A stretch of 64,000 nt of DNA from Bradyrhizobium sp. 1 (GCF_023073315.1 NZ_JADPJH010000039.1:62001-126000), one strand, 5' to 3'; shown: positions 24,856-34,044, counted from the first letter of the stretch. Notes: generated from the sequence alone by a model not told the origin. Translations and numbers: made by a program.

Positions 24856-27057
24856 TCAATGTTTGTGACCGGCCGGCATCGATGCCGGTGTGGCCGTCGG
24901 CTGCCTGGTGTGGCGCATGCCCGCCATCCCCAGGCCGCCGCCGGGCGCGTTGAGATCGGGGACGATCGCGATGTTGGCCATCATGCCCGCGTCCTCATGG
25001 TCGAGGATGTGGCAGTGCAGGACGTATTCGCCGATGTAGCGGTCGTATCGCGTCCGAACGCGGATCTGATAGTTGTTCTCGACGATGATCGTGTCGCGGA
25101 ATGTGTGCCACATGCCGCAATACTGGTTCGCCAATTGCTGCTTGTCGGCATTCACGATATCCGGCTTGCAGGTGCCGTCGGCATTGTAGATCGAGATCTG
25201 CTGACCGTTGGCGTTGGTGGTGACGACGTCGATCACCTGGAACGGATTGACGTGGATATGGAAGATGTGCGGCTCGCCTTGCGCGCTGAGCAGCCAGTCG
25301 TCCGTCGTGTTGACCTCGCGGGTGAAGTTCACGACGTCAGGGTCGTACGATTTGTTGTTGACCGTGAAGGCCGGGAAGTTGATGGCGAAGGCAGCCTGCT
25401 GTTGCTGGCTGCCGGCCGCGGGCGGTGCGAGGTTTTCGAAGGGTGCCCACGGCCGCAGATCGCCGTCACGCAGTCCGGTGCGGACGGGGTCCGGCAGCGT
25501 CGGATTGGCATCGTACAGTGCCTTGCCGACATAGGCCTCCAGGTCGCCGGTCACCGGCTGGCCGCCGCGCACATGGATGTAAGCCAGCAATTGCGGCGTC
25601 GAGGGTCCCTGCCCGCCGCCATTGCCGTTGGACACACGCTCGGCCGGGGGCGCCGCCTGGTTGAGCAGGCAGTAGTCGCCATCCGAGGGGAAGACGACGA
25701 GGACGTCGCTGCGATAGCCGGGCTGCATGTAGTTCGATTCGAGCACGCCGCCGACTTGCGAGGCGTGGATCGTCCGCAGCTTGGTTCGCGTCAGACCATC
25801 ATTCGCGATCTCGAATTGCGGGATCAGCGTGCCGGGCGATGCGTTGCAGGCGGCCAGAAGATCGGCCTTCTGTTGCAGGCGGTTGCCGCTCAGCGCCGAG
25901 TTCGCAATCAGGTTCGTCGTGGGCGTCGCGCGCACGAGCTGAATGTTGATGGTGTCGTGGATGCCGGAATGGACGAAGCGCCAGCGTTGAATCTCGCCGG
26001 CCGGCAGCGTGAGCGTCGGCTGCACGATGCCATTGACGCTGGTGAAGCGGCCATTGGTGTCCCAGATCGTCGCGGAGTCCAGTTGCAGGCCGAAATTCTC
26101 GACGACGCCGGGGCTGACCGGATTGCCTGATGCTGCGAGCGGACACGTCCACGGCGCGTTGGCGATGTTTGCTGGGCTGTTGGCGTTGTAGAGCCCCTGC
26201 GTGGTGTAGATCTGCTGCCACGGGCCACCCGGCTGGTTTGGCTGGTTCTGGAAGCAGGCATAGGCAATCTGCTGAAACAGGAACAGCTGCTCCTTCAGCG
26301 GCGTCCCGTTGTCGTCATGCAGCACCGTGTCGATATCGGCGATCGGCTTCGGGTTTTGCGGCGTTGGCGGCGTGTAGGGACGCTCGCCCTTGACAACCAG
26401 CACGCCCGATGCGCCGCTCGCCACCTGCACGGCCGTCGAGCCGTGGCGGTGCGCGTGATACCAGAACGTTCCCGCCGGATGATCGTTCGGGATGTTGATC
26501 TCGTAGGGAAACTTGGTCTGCGGCGCGATGTTGAGCAGCACGTTGTCGCTATTGCCGGCGGGCGACACGTGAAGGCCATGGGTGTGCAGATTGGTCGTGT
26601 TGAAGCAGCCGACCAGGTCCGGCAGGCCGAGCCCCGATGGCGGATTGGGCAGGCAGCTCGGATCGTCCTTCGCAAGCTGATTGATCAGGTCGACGCGCAG
26701 CGTGTCGCCCGGTTTGACGAAGATCGCAGGGCCCGACTTGCAGCCGCCATAGGAGCGCAGCTCGACCGGGTCGAGGCCACCCGGCTGTGGGTCGGTGGGA
26801 TCGGGGTTATTGATGAAGAAATGCCCGCGCACGAAGTTCAGCACCACCGAGACGATCGAGCCGCTGCGCGAGATCGACCCTTGCGGCCGGCAGCCGCCGA
26901 CGACCGGCGCAACGGCGGCCTCCAATCGCACCACATCGCCCTGCCCGGGCAGTGTCGGCGGTGGCTCGAACGCACGGGGAGCCGGTGCCGCAAACGCCGG
27001 AAGGCACGGTCCGAGCGCGGCGATGACAAGACCAGTTCGCGCAAAGCTCTTCATCAT
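24856..27057 (-). CDS. Multicopper oxidase
   Basis: The 733-residue secreted laccase-type enzyme couples one-electron substrate oxidation to O2 reduction to water. All four copper-binding boxes are present: LHTHG (158-161), WYHAHRHG (199-206), the HIFHIHVNPF segment, and HCHILDHEDAGM (681-692), giving the T1 Cys682 and a likely Met692 axial ligand. A signal peptide ends in AFAAPA. It is longer than ordinary laccases because of inserts between the cupredoxin domains. It follows the LodB-type gene by ten bases. Phenol or metal oxidation are both possible. Confidence 0.93.
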   Translation of the reverse strand: MMKSFARTGLVIAALGPCLPAFAAPAPRAFEPPPTLPGQGDVVRLEAAVAPVVGGCRPQGSISRSGSIVSVVLNFVRGHFFINNPDPTDPQPGGLDPVELRSYGGCKSGPAIFVKPGDTLRVDLINQLAKDDPSCLPNPPSGLGLPDLVGCFNTTNLHTHGLHVSPAGNSDNVLLNIAPQTKFPYEINIPNDHPAGTFWYHAHRHGSTAVQVASGASGVLVVKGERPYTPPTPQNPKPIADIDTVLHDDNGTPLKEQLFLFQQIAYACFQNQPNQPGGPWQQIYTTQGLYNANSPANIANAPWTCPLAASGNPVSPGVVENFGLQLDSATIWDTNGRFTSVNGIVQPTLTLPAGEIQRWRFVHSGIHDTINIQLVRATPTTNLIANSALSGNRLQQKADLLAACNASPGTLIPQFEIANDGLTRTKLRTIHASQVGGVLESNYMQPGYRSDVLVVFPSDGDYCLLNQAAPPAERVSNGNGGGQGPSTPQLLAYIHVRGGQPVTGDLEAYVGKALYDANPTLPDPVRTGLRDGDLRPWAPFENLAPPAAGSQQQQAAFAINFPAFTVNNKSYDPDVVNFTREVNTTDDWLLSAQGEPHIFHIHVNPFQVIDVVTTNANGQQISIYNADGTCKPDIVNADKQQLANQYCGMWHTFRDTIIVENNYQIRVRTRYDRYIGEYVLHCHILDHEDAGMMANIAIVPDLNAPGGGLGMAGMRHTRQPTATPASMPAGHKH

Positions 27058-27067
27058 GGTGTCCGCC

Positions 27068-28183
27068 CTATTTTTCGGAGAGACTGCTCAAGGAATTTCT
27101 CGACGACATTTCGGCCCGCCGGCGCTGCCAGAACGGCCGATCGGGCCAGCGCGAAACGCTGCCGTAATGCTCGCCCAGCGTCGTCGCGTAGACCGCCGCT
27201 TCACGCGCGACCCATGAATCGTAGCGGCCGAGGGCGGCAGCATCTCCGCGCGCAAGGCAATCGCTGGCGGCATAGGCGGCAAACACGCCCGAGCGCATCG
27301 CCTTGACGACGCCGTGGCCCGAGATCGGATCGAATGCGCTCGCGGCATCGCCGGCGCAGAGGAAACGGAAGCCTGTCGCTGTTGCAGCGGTTCGGCCGCC
27401 CGCAGGGATCAGGCGAGGTTGCTCGAATTGAACGCCCCTGCTCGCCACCGCCGAGACGAATTGCGTCTTCGCCAACGCCGCGCGCCAGCCATCGGGCGTG
27501 CTCAATCTGAGGCCGCGGGCAAGATCGGAATCCGTCATGCAGGCAAAGGCGCGCCTGCCCTCGCCCAGCGCCAGCGTGTACCACCAGCCGTCCTCAAAGG
27601 CTTCGACGAGCAGTTCCGGCGCAACCGGTCCTGATGTCACAGCCTCCGCATAGGCCGCGATCAGGCGGTCCTGAACTTTCGCCCGAAAACCCCGGCGATC
27701 GGCGAACGCGCGGGCGCGGCCCGTGGCATCGATGATCAGTCGCGCCGAATGGCTCGCACCGTCCTCGCAGGCGACCGACCAGCCGTCCGCCGCGCGCTCA
27801 AGACGCGAGACCTTTCCATCGACGCGCTCGGCCCCTCTACAGGCCTCCGTCGCGATCCAGCCGTCGAACGCAGCGCGATCGACGCGCCATGACGGCCCGC
27901 GCGCCTCAAGCAGCAATTCGCTCGAGGCCAAGCCAGCTTCGTCCCACGAGGTGAGCGTCCGATGCGACGGCGCAAAGTCCTGCGCCAGAAAGGCGGGCCA
28001 CAGACCGAGCTGGCGCAGCACCGGTTGCACCAGCGGCGACAAGACCTCACCTCGTCCCCGCCCGCGCCGCTCGTCCGGCGCGATCACGGCTACCCGAAGC
28101 TCCGGCGCGCACATCGCCAGCGCGCGTGAAGCGGCAGCGCCGGCTGGACCTGCGCCTGCAATGATGATGTCGAACGCGGCCAA
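27068..28183 (-). CDS. FAD-dependent oxidoreductase, LodB/GoxB-type maturase
   Basis: The 371-residue flavoprotein has the Rossmann start FDIIIAGAGPAGAAASRALA and the second FAD motif FLCAGDAASAFDPISGHGVVKAMRSG, typical of the geranylgeranyl reductase / tryptophan halogenase-like group. LodB and GoxB are members that build the cysteine tryptophylquinone cofactor of the neighbouring oxidase. The company of a LodA-type gene two genes upstream makes this role likely. The start is a TTG at 28183, one base after the preceding TGA, which suggests coupled translation. The next gene follows after ten bases. Confidence 0.85.
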   Translation of the reverse strand: MAAFDIIIAGAGPAGAAASRALAMCAPELRVAVIAPDERRGRGRGEVLSPLVQPVLRQLGLWPAFLAQDFAPSHRTLTSWDEAGLASSELLLEARGPSWRVDRAAFDGWIATEACRGAERVDGKVSRLERAADGWSVACEDGASHSARLIIDATGRARAFADRRGFRAKVQDRLIAAYAEAVTSGPVAPELLVEAFEDGWWYTLALGEGRRAFACMTDSDLARGLRLSTPDGWRAALAKTQFVSAVASRGVQFEQPRLIPAGGRTAATATGFRFLCAGDAASAFDPISGHGVVKAMRSGVFAAYAASDCLARGDAAALGRYDSWVAREAAVYATTLGEHYGSVSRWPDRPFWQRRRAEMSSRNSLSSLSEK

Positions 28184-28184
28184 G

Positions 28185-28601
28185 TCAGTCGGCCCGAACG
28201 GCGTAGAAGGACGCCACCACGCCGGCCGGCGCCACGGTGCCCGGCGAGCCGCCGCTGTGCGGGATGGTGCGGATCACCGAGCCGACGATGGCCGGACGCT
28301 GGTCGACGCCATTGGGCCAGGCCGGCACCAGCGAGCCCCAATAGTCGTAGATCCACTCCTCGCCGCTGACGAGGCCGGTGCCCTGGAAGCGCACCTGCAT
28401 CGGCGAGCCGTAGGCGCGCGATCCCTTCAGCGCGAGCGACCAGCCCGGGCCGCCGATCGTCCCGGCCAGAAGCTGCATCGGCGCCGCGACGATCTCGATC
28501 GTGCCGCGGCCGAATTCGAGATTGTTGAAGTCCGTGTTGACGTCGGAATCATTGAGCAGGCTGCGATAGGTCCAATGTCCGACGAATGGATTGTCGCTCA
28601 T
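28185..28601 (-). CDS. Unknown 138-residue protein inside the LodA-LodB operon
   Basis: The product starts MSDNPFVGHWTYRSLLNDSD and is beta-rich (GTIEIVAAPMQLLAGTIGG, YGSPMQVRFQGTGLVSGEEW, VASFYAVRAD), like a small lipocalin- or Calycin-type barrel, but I do not recognise the family. It has no signal peptide and no Cys. The ATG overlaps the LodA-type stop (ATGA) and the stop abuts the LodB-type TTG, so it is tightly coupled to both. A chaperone, cofactor-delivery or subunit role is possible (inference). Confidence 0.8.
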   Translation of the reverse strand: MSDNPFVGHWTYRSLLNDSDVNTDFNNLEFGRGTIEIVAAPMQLLAGTIGGPGWSLALKGSRAYGSPMQVRFQGTGLVSGEEWIYDYWGSLVPAWPNGVDQRPAIVGSVIRTIPHSGGSPGTVAPAGVVASFYAVRAD

Positions 28602-30862
28602 GATGCCTCGCTTTTGGGATCGGCGGTTCGCTCGACGCTGATGTACTTGTAGGTGAGATCGTCAGCCGACTTGGCGCCGGGCTGGTAGGGATTGCGCACG
28701 ATGAAGCCGAGCCTGGACCACTCGGTGACCATCTTGAGATCACCGACCGGGATCTGCGGAATGCCGCGGCTCCAGGTGGTCCAGACGTAGCTCGGCTGGC
28801 CATTGACGACGGACGCGATTTCGAACGACTGCAACGGCCGATGCGCGGGCCACCACAGCGTGGTCCAGGTCCTCTCGTCGCGGCTCAACCGCTCATCATT
28901 GTCGCTATCAGGATAAAGGTTATTCCAGTCGGCGTAGGTGATGTTGATCGGCTGCGTGGTGCACTCGTTGAAATCGGACTGCCAGGGCAGGCCCATGTAC
29001 TTGGTGAGGTCGCCCGGCTGCAGGCCGGTCCCGAAATCGTTGTCCTGGGCGAGCGGCGACTCGACATTGAAGGTCGGGTCGGCGATCACGCTGCCTCCAG
29101 ACTGATTGGCCTGAGCGGCGCTCTGAAGAAAATCCGAGACACTGCGATCGGCGTTGACGCGATACGGCGCCCAGTAGATCGAAGGGTTGCGCATCACCCA
29201 GCCGAGCTCGCCGCCCGGACAGAATGCGCCGCCCAGCACATTGCTGAGCACGCCGCGGTCGAGCTCGCGGCCGGTCTTCGGCGGCGCCTTCGGATAAGGC
29301 TCGAACGGCGAATAATTCTTGGGCGGCCAGCCCTCCTCCTTCTCGTTGATGAACCAGCCCCGCGCCCATTGGCCGAGGATGAAGAGCTGGTACTCAGTGA
29401 GATGAAGAAATTTCGACGGCGTCTCGTTGGTCAGCGGATTGTCGCCGCAGAGCAGCGGCATCAGCGGCAGCGAATGGACGCGCGAGGACGCACGGTCCTG
29501 AACCTGGAAAGAGTTCGCCTCGCCTGCCCGCCGCAACAGGTCGAACAGGAAACGGCGCATCGGTCCGTAGGGATCGTCGGCCTTGGCATGGTGCGTTGGA
29601 CCGGCGACCGCCGCGACCGCCATGACCGCTTCGCTCTGGCTCGCGTCGCGCAGCGGCGCTTCCGACGGCGTCTCCGTCTCGGTCGGGCGCGTTCCGCGCT
29701 TCGGTGTCTGCGAGAGCTTGTTGGGATCGAACGTGCCGCGCTGCGCCTGGTCGTGCGGATAGTTCGATTGCTGAAGGATGTCGTTCAGATACCGAAACTC
29801 ATCCGGCCGGAACAGGATCGGCCAGATGTCGCGATAGAACCAGGGCCGGTAGTTGCGATTCCACGCCAGCCGTCCAGCCTGCCAGTGACGCAGTGCCGCC
29901 TCGTCGCGAAACGGGATCTGCTGCGGATCGTCGTAGGTGCCGAGAATCCCGTAGATGCCGGTATCGGTGGCGAACTGGCGCACATAGAGATCGTACAGCA
30001 CCTCGTCCATCGTGATCATATCGAGGATCTGCGGCGCGAAGCGCGGATAGCCGACCACCACCCATGCCGGAAATTCGACGTCGATATAGCGGGTCTGGCT
30101 GACCTGCTTCGAATACATGATCAGCCGCGCCATTACCGGGCCGTCGGAGATGTCGTCGTACCAGCCGTCGGTGTTGGCGTAGTCCTCGATCTTCGGACCG
30201 AAGCTGCCGCTGACATCCATGCCCGAATTGCCGTGACCGCCGAGCACGACGAGCCGGCCCTTGTTGTCCGTCATCATCTCGCCGAGCGTGTCGATGTCGA
30301 ACGGCTGGAGGCCTTGGGGCGGAAACGTGGTGGCATAGCCACCCGGGCCGCCCGAGCGGTCGAAATGCGCGCGCCGGTTGGTGGTCGCATTCACGCTGCG
30401 CGGACCGGGATCGATGATGAGGAGGTCGCGGTCCTGGCCGGTGACGTCGGCATTGCGCCGCGCACTGCCGTCGGCATAGCCATGCTCGCCCTTGAGCTCC
30501 GTGAACGGATACCAGGAGGCTTTCTTGTTGGCGACATAGACGCGCCACTGGATGTCGACCAGAACACCGTTATTGCCGCCGCCCTCCACGGCATCGCCGA
30601 GCGCCAGCGGCCGGCCTTCGGGGGACTCGTCGTCATAGACGAAGATCTGGAAGCGCGCGGCCTGCCGTTTCACGCGGCCCTGCGCGTCCTTGAACGTCTT
30701 GATCGGAACCGGCGTGACGCCGTCCGCGCCGTGCAAGGGATTGCCGAAGCTGTCGCAGGCGAGCGGCAGTGCCGCGGGCGTCTCCGGCGCAAGGTAGAAT
30801 TCGCTGTCGCTGTTGCCCAGGCGCGCGATGCCGATGCCCGGATGGATACGATAAGTCGCCAT
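28598..30862 (-). CDS. LodA/GoxA-family CTQ-dependent amino-acid oxidase
   Basis: The 754-residue protein starts with RIHPGIGIARLGNS, the hallmark of LodA (L-lysine 6-oxidase) and GoxA (glycine oxidase). Other shared features are QAARFQIFVYDD, NKGRLVVLGGHG, MPLLCGDNPLTNETPSKFL followed by LTEYQLFILGQWARGWF, and LPWQSDFNECTT. The cysteine tryptophylquinone would be built from a Cys (candidate Cys548 in AFCPGGELGW) and a Trp (candidate Trp627 in LPWQSDF). Their spacing of 79 is wider than the 65 of LodA. These enzymes release H2O2 and an aldehyde or keto acid. The substrate is unknown. Confidence 0.9.
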   Translation of the reverse strand: MATYRIHPGIGIARLGNSDSEFYLAPETPAALPLACDSFGNPLHGADGVTPVPIKTFKDAQGRVKRQAARFQIFVYDDESPEGRPLALGDAVEGGGNNGVLVDIQWRVYVANKKASWYPFTELKGEHGYADGSARRNADVTGQDRDLLIIDPGPRSVNATTNRRAHFDRSGGPGGYATTFPPQGLQPFDIDTLGEMMTDNKGRLVVLGGHGNSGMDVSGSFGPKIEDYANTDGWYDDISDGPVMARLIMYSKQVSQTRYIDVEFPAWVVVGYPRFAPQILDMITMDEVLYDLYVRQFATDTGIYGILGTYDDPQQIPFRDEAALRHWQAGRLAWNRNYRPWFYRDIWPILFRPDEFRYLNDILQQSNYPHDQAQRGTFDPNKLSQTPKRGTRPTETETPSEAPLRDASQSEAVMAVAAVAGPTHHAKADDPYGPMRRFLFDLLRRAGEANSFQVQDRASSRVHSLPLMPLLCGDNPLTNETPSKFLHLTEYQLFILGQWARGWFINEKEEGWPPKNYSPFEPYPKAPPKTGRELDRGVLSNVLGGAFCPGGELGWVMRNPSIYWAPYRVNADRSVSDFLQSAAQANQSGGSVIADPTFNVESPLAQDNDFGTGLQPGDLTKYMGLPWQSDFNECTTQPINITYADWNNLYPDSDNDERLSRDERTWTTLWWPAHRPLQSFEIASVVNGQPSYVWTTWSRGIPQIPVGDLKMVTEWSRLGFIVRNPYQPGAKSADDLTYKYISVERTADPKSEAS

Positions 30863-30896
30863 GCTTCCCCGCCACCTTCTCAGTCCAGGAAATTGC

Positions 30897-32999
30897 TCAA
30901 TCCAGGAAATTGATCGACACGCCTTCCAGCTTCAGGAGCTCTCTCTCCTCCTGGTAGTCACCGCCGATCACCACCAGCGTGATCTGCAAGGGCCCCTTCT
31001 TCTTGAGCGCCTGCTTGGCGGCGGCCGTGACATCGATCCGGTGGTTGCGCGGCGTGTTGTGGTTGCGCCCGCGCTGATCGAAGCGCCGCGGCTGCGGCGG
31101 CGGAATATCGCAATGACCGGGGCCGCCGTAGCAGGCGCCGTGTCCGAAGATCGAGATGTAGCCGGCGTAGTGCGGGTTGCCCCTGATCGGCGTCGAGGCG
31201 TCAGCGCCGGGCTCGTTCAGGAAGGCGCGCACGAAGCAGGAGCGCATCAGTTGCGGCACCTGATGCAGGCGGATTTCCGCGCGTTTGAAACTGCGCGCCC
31301 CCAGCGGCACGGTGATCGGCTGCGACACGAAGCGGCTGACCGGCGCCTCGAGCCCGACCGGCATGAAATGCGAGCTGCGGACATATTCGTAGCCGAACGG
31401 CGCGATATCGAGCGTGTCGCGAATGGTGTAGTTCCACGGCGACAGCACGGAATCCAGATCGGCCGGCACCGCGTTCGGATTGAGCTTCTGCCACTCCCAC
31501 CAGATGCGATCGATGTTGACGTGGATCGGCCAGAACACGGGATCGTAGGACGCGGTCAGATTGCTGAACATGTCGCCGAGGCCCGGCTGCGAATAGAGAT
31601 CCGAGCGGGCATGGAAGCGGCGGCCGCCGACCTGCGCGGCATCGTTGCGGCGTGTCGCGAGCGCACGCAGATGCGTGGTCTCCGCGTCCGGATGCGACGC
31701 CGACGCCGTTGCGGTGGGAGCGCAGGCATAGGCCGCCTGCCCGGCATCCGGATTCTGGCCACCGGTCCAGATGTGCATGGTGTTGTGTGGATTCTGGTCG
31801 AGGAAGCCGAACGCCGCGTCGTAGATGCTGCCGCCGCCGAAATCGCGGAAATTGTTGAGGCTCAGGATCTGGGCGATGTCGTCGGCCGAGGGGTAGTGAT
31901 AATTGATCGCCTCGTTGATGGTCTGGCCGTTGGGGTATTCGGCCGGATAGCGCAGCGGATACCACAGCGAGTTCGAGATCAGCAGCGCGTCGATGAAGCG
32001 CTGGCGGTTGGTGTTTTTGGGATCGGGCGTGACGGCCGAATAGCCGACCTTGGTGATCACGTAGCAGAAGAAGGCGTGCTGCGTGGTGAAGTACACGCGC
32101 TCATACGCAAGCGCCAGGATCGCCTTCTTCTGTGCCGGCGTCGGCGCGGGATCGAGTGCTGCCACCAGCGTCTCGGCCGCCTCCTCCGTGAGATAGGCCT
32201 TCATCGAGGTCGGGATGATGCAGCCGTTCGCGGGATCCTCCGGCCGGTATTCCGGCATAGTGAAGTCCCAGTACGGCAGCATCAACCCGGGCTCGAAATC
32301 CTGGAGGTTCTGCTCGAACTCGTAGAGATAGGCGCGGTGCCAGGGCAGGAAGCGCTCCCAGCCGTGCTGACAATGGTTTTGATGGACCAGCGCCTGGTTG
32401 TTGTAGCTGCGCCGATCCTCCGGCCAGCGATTGAGCGCATAGAGCTGGCGAAAGCCGCGGCGCAGGCGCTCGAGCTGCGGCTCGCTCATGCAGTCGATGT
32501 TCATGCGCCGCCTGGGCTCGCCGATGCCGGCGGCCGGCGAATAGCCGTCCGCGGCCTCCGCAAATTCGGCGATCTCGCTGAGCTTCACGGTCGCGGTCTT
32601 CGCCGGCTTGCCGGGCGAAAGCTCCACCGCAACGCTGGTCGCATCGTCGGGGCAGCCGGCATCGATCCAGTCGGCGATGCGGTCGATGTCGGTGGGCGCA
32701 ACCGCGTTGCCGCCCCATGGCAGCGCCGGGAAGCGGCCGCCATCGAACGGCGCTTCGCCGCGCAATCCTTTGATCAATCCGGATGCGTCACTGCGCGCAT
32801 GAGGTGGCAAACAGCAGGCGTGCCCTTCCGGCACAGGCGCGACCATCTTGATGCCGAAGATCTCGGCCGTCTCCAGCGCCAACGCGCCGTTGTCCCAGAA
32901 CCGCCCCGCACCGCCATAGTCTGCGGTGCTGTCGCCAGCGGCTGCATCGAGGATCGCCTTCACGCGCGCATAAGCGACGGTCAGTGCTTCGGTGTCCAT
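30897..32999 (-). CDS. Tyrosinase family type-3 copper protein
   Basis: The 700-residue protein oxidises phenols or diphenols to quinones. CuA: HQNHCQHG with His206/209/212 and His221 in LPWHRAYLYEFE. CuB: His405 and His409 in NPHNTMHIWTGG and His493 in DPVFWPIHVNIDRIWWEWQ. Cys210-Gln-His212 fits the Cys-x-His thioether of fungal tyrosinases and hemocyanins. Residues 55-120 (GHACCLPPH...RIADWIDAGCPDD) resemble a cytochrome c-like PSCyt1 fold but lack CxxCH, so no haem c. A C-terminal beta-rich part (from about 560) probably shields the site. It heads the copper/quinone operon. No signal peptide is seen. Confidence 0.9.
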   Translation of the reverse strand: MDTEALTVAYARVKAILDAAAGDSTADYGGAGRFWDNGALALETAEIFGIKMVAPVPEGHACCLPPHARSDASGLIKGLRGEAPFDGGRFPALPWGGNAVAPTDIDRIADWIDAGCPDDATSVAVELSPGKPAKTATVKLSEIAEFAEAADGYSPAAGIGEPRRRMNIDCMSEPQLERLRRGFRQLYALNRWPEDRRSYNNQALVHQNHCQHGWERFLPWHRAYLYEFEQNLQDFEPGLMLPYWDFTMPEYRPEDPANGCIIPTSMKAYLTEEAAETLVAALDPAPTPAQKKAILALAYERVYFTTQHAFFCYVITKVGYSAVTPDPKNTNRQRFIDALLISNSLWYPLRYPAEYPNGQTINEAINYHYPSADDIAQILSLNNFRDFGGGSIYDAAFGFLDQNPHNTMHIWTGGQNPDAGQAAYACAPTATASASHPDAETTHLRALATRRNDAAQVGGRRFHARSDLYSQPGLGDMFSNLTASYDPVFWPIHVNIDRIWWEWQKLNPNAVPADLDSVLSPWNYTIRDTLDIAPFGYEYVRSSHFMPVGLEAPVSRFVSQPITVPLGARSFKRAEIRLHQVPQLMRSCFVRAFLNEPGADASTPIRGNPHYAGYISIFGHGACYGGPGHCDIPPPQPRRFDQRGRNHNTPRNHRIDVTAAAKQALKKKGPLQITLVVIGGDYQEERELLKLEGVSINFLD

Positions 33000-33439
33000 T
33001 CGAGCCCCCGGGGCGAGCGAGACGTAGAAGGCGGGGCGAGACTAAGCACAACTTTTGGGTGATGTCATCTAAACACGCACCTTCGTGCCCGCGCGGGCGG
33101 CTAATATTTTTGTCAGGTAGCGTGATCTAAATCATACAACCGAAATCCGCCGAAGGTGTCCCGGTCTCCTCTTCACACAGTGATCGGATTTTCATGCCTT
33201 GTGCACATGCTTTGGGCCGACCGGTTGCGCTCCGCCCGACGAGGATCGGCGCGATGCAGGCCTATCACCGTCTCGGTGACGGCTGGACACGCGCCCCGCT
33301 AAAATTATCGAAAACAACCCCATGCACAGTAGCCGATGCGTTTCGGATCAACAGCTTGCGCGTGCCGCAAGGCCGGCTTGACTCGTCGGGCAAAACAGGG
33401 GCATAATGCCATTATTCCGAAATTCATCGACGACGCGGA
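33000..33439. promoter_or_regulatory. Intergenic region upstream of the tyrosinase operon
   Basis: About 440 bases without a supportable gene, AT-richer than its flanks near 33100-33140 and 33300-33345. It must hold the tyrosinase-operon promoter (leftward). It contains one copy of the 35-base element (33103-33137). A frame at 33194-33406 has no family likeness and I do not call it. Confidence 0.5.
33103..33137 (+). promoter_or_regulatory. 35-base element, copy 1 (FNR/CRP-like dyad)
   Basis: Starts AATATTTTTGTCAGG and ends with the dyad TGATCTAAATCA followed by TAC. It matches a second copy at 35525-35559 at 33 of 35 positions. The dyad TGAT-N4-ATCA is like the core of FNR/FixK boxes. It lies about 105-140 bases upstream of the tyrosinase start, in inverted orientation relative to that gene. 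A TTGTCA at 33110-33115 could serve as a rightward -35. Confidence 0.5.
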
Positions 33440-34021
33440 TCACGCCTCGGAGGCAGCCCACCTCTCGGCGCTAACATCCGCCAGCGCCTCGAATATGGCC
33501 GGCGTGCGTTCCAGGCGGGCGATGGTTCGCGCGCCTTCGACGGCGGCTACCAATGCGGCTGCGGTCGAGGATGCGCGCGCGGGAGCGAAACCGCACCCCC
33601 TGAAATGCTCGGCAACAATCTCGGTCGAATCAACAAATCCGCGCGCGACCCGTTTGGTCAACTCAGCGTCGAGCGCGGGCAGCTCATTCGCCAGATTTTG
33701 CATGAGACATCCATACTGAAAATCGGAGGCGACCATTTCGGCCGCGAATGAGCCGAAAATCTGATGAACAAACTTCAGAGCATCACCCGTCGTATTCGCC
33801 GAGATATCACGCAACACGGCAATTCTGCTCGCAACGTAATGATCGATCGCTTCTTCTGCGAGCTGTGTCTTGCCGCGTGGAAAGTGAAAGTAGAACGATC
33901 CCTTGGGCGCACCGCTTTCTTTGATGATCTGGGTCAATCCAGTCGCGGTGTAGCCCTGGATCCGAAACAGCCGTTCGGCCGTGGCAATCGCGCGAGCGCG
34001 GGCGTCAGTCTTACGTGGCAT
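33440..34021 (-). CDS. TetR/AcrR family transcriptional regulator
   Basis: The 193-residue repressor has an N-terminal TetR helix-turn-helix (AERLFRIQGYTATGLTQIIK then ESGAPKGSFYFHFPRGKTQLAEEA) and a helical ligand domain with the TetR_C pattern YGCLMQNLANELP, as in the QacR/YcdC-like LmrA-YxaF group. It is divergent from the Tat-exported hydrolase at 34102, with an 80-base gap holding a perfect palindrome, so it most likely represses itself and that gene. ATG at 34021. Confidence 0.92.
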   Translation of the reverse strand: MPRKTDARARAIATAERLFRIQGYTATGLTQIIKESGAPKGSFYFHFPRGKTQLAEEAIDHYVASRIAVLRDISANTTGDALKFVHQIFGSFAAEMVASDFQYGCLMQNLANELPALDAELTKRVARGFVDSTEIVAEHFRGCGFAPARASSTAAALVAAVEGARTIARLERTPAIFEALADVSAERWAASEA

Positions 34022-34044
34022 GCCGCGATCCTAACACGTTTCGC

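Noticed and set aside
30861..33062. A 733-residue plus-strand frame opposite the tyrosinase gene
   Set aside because: It is the antisense of a clear tyrosinase with copper motifs; it is Arg/Asp/Ala/Val-rich with no family motif and reflects GC codon bias.
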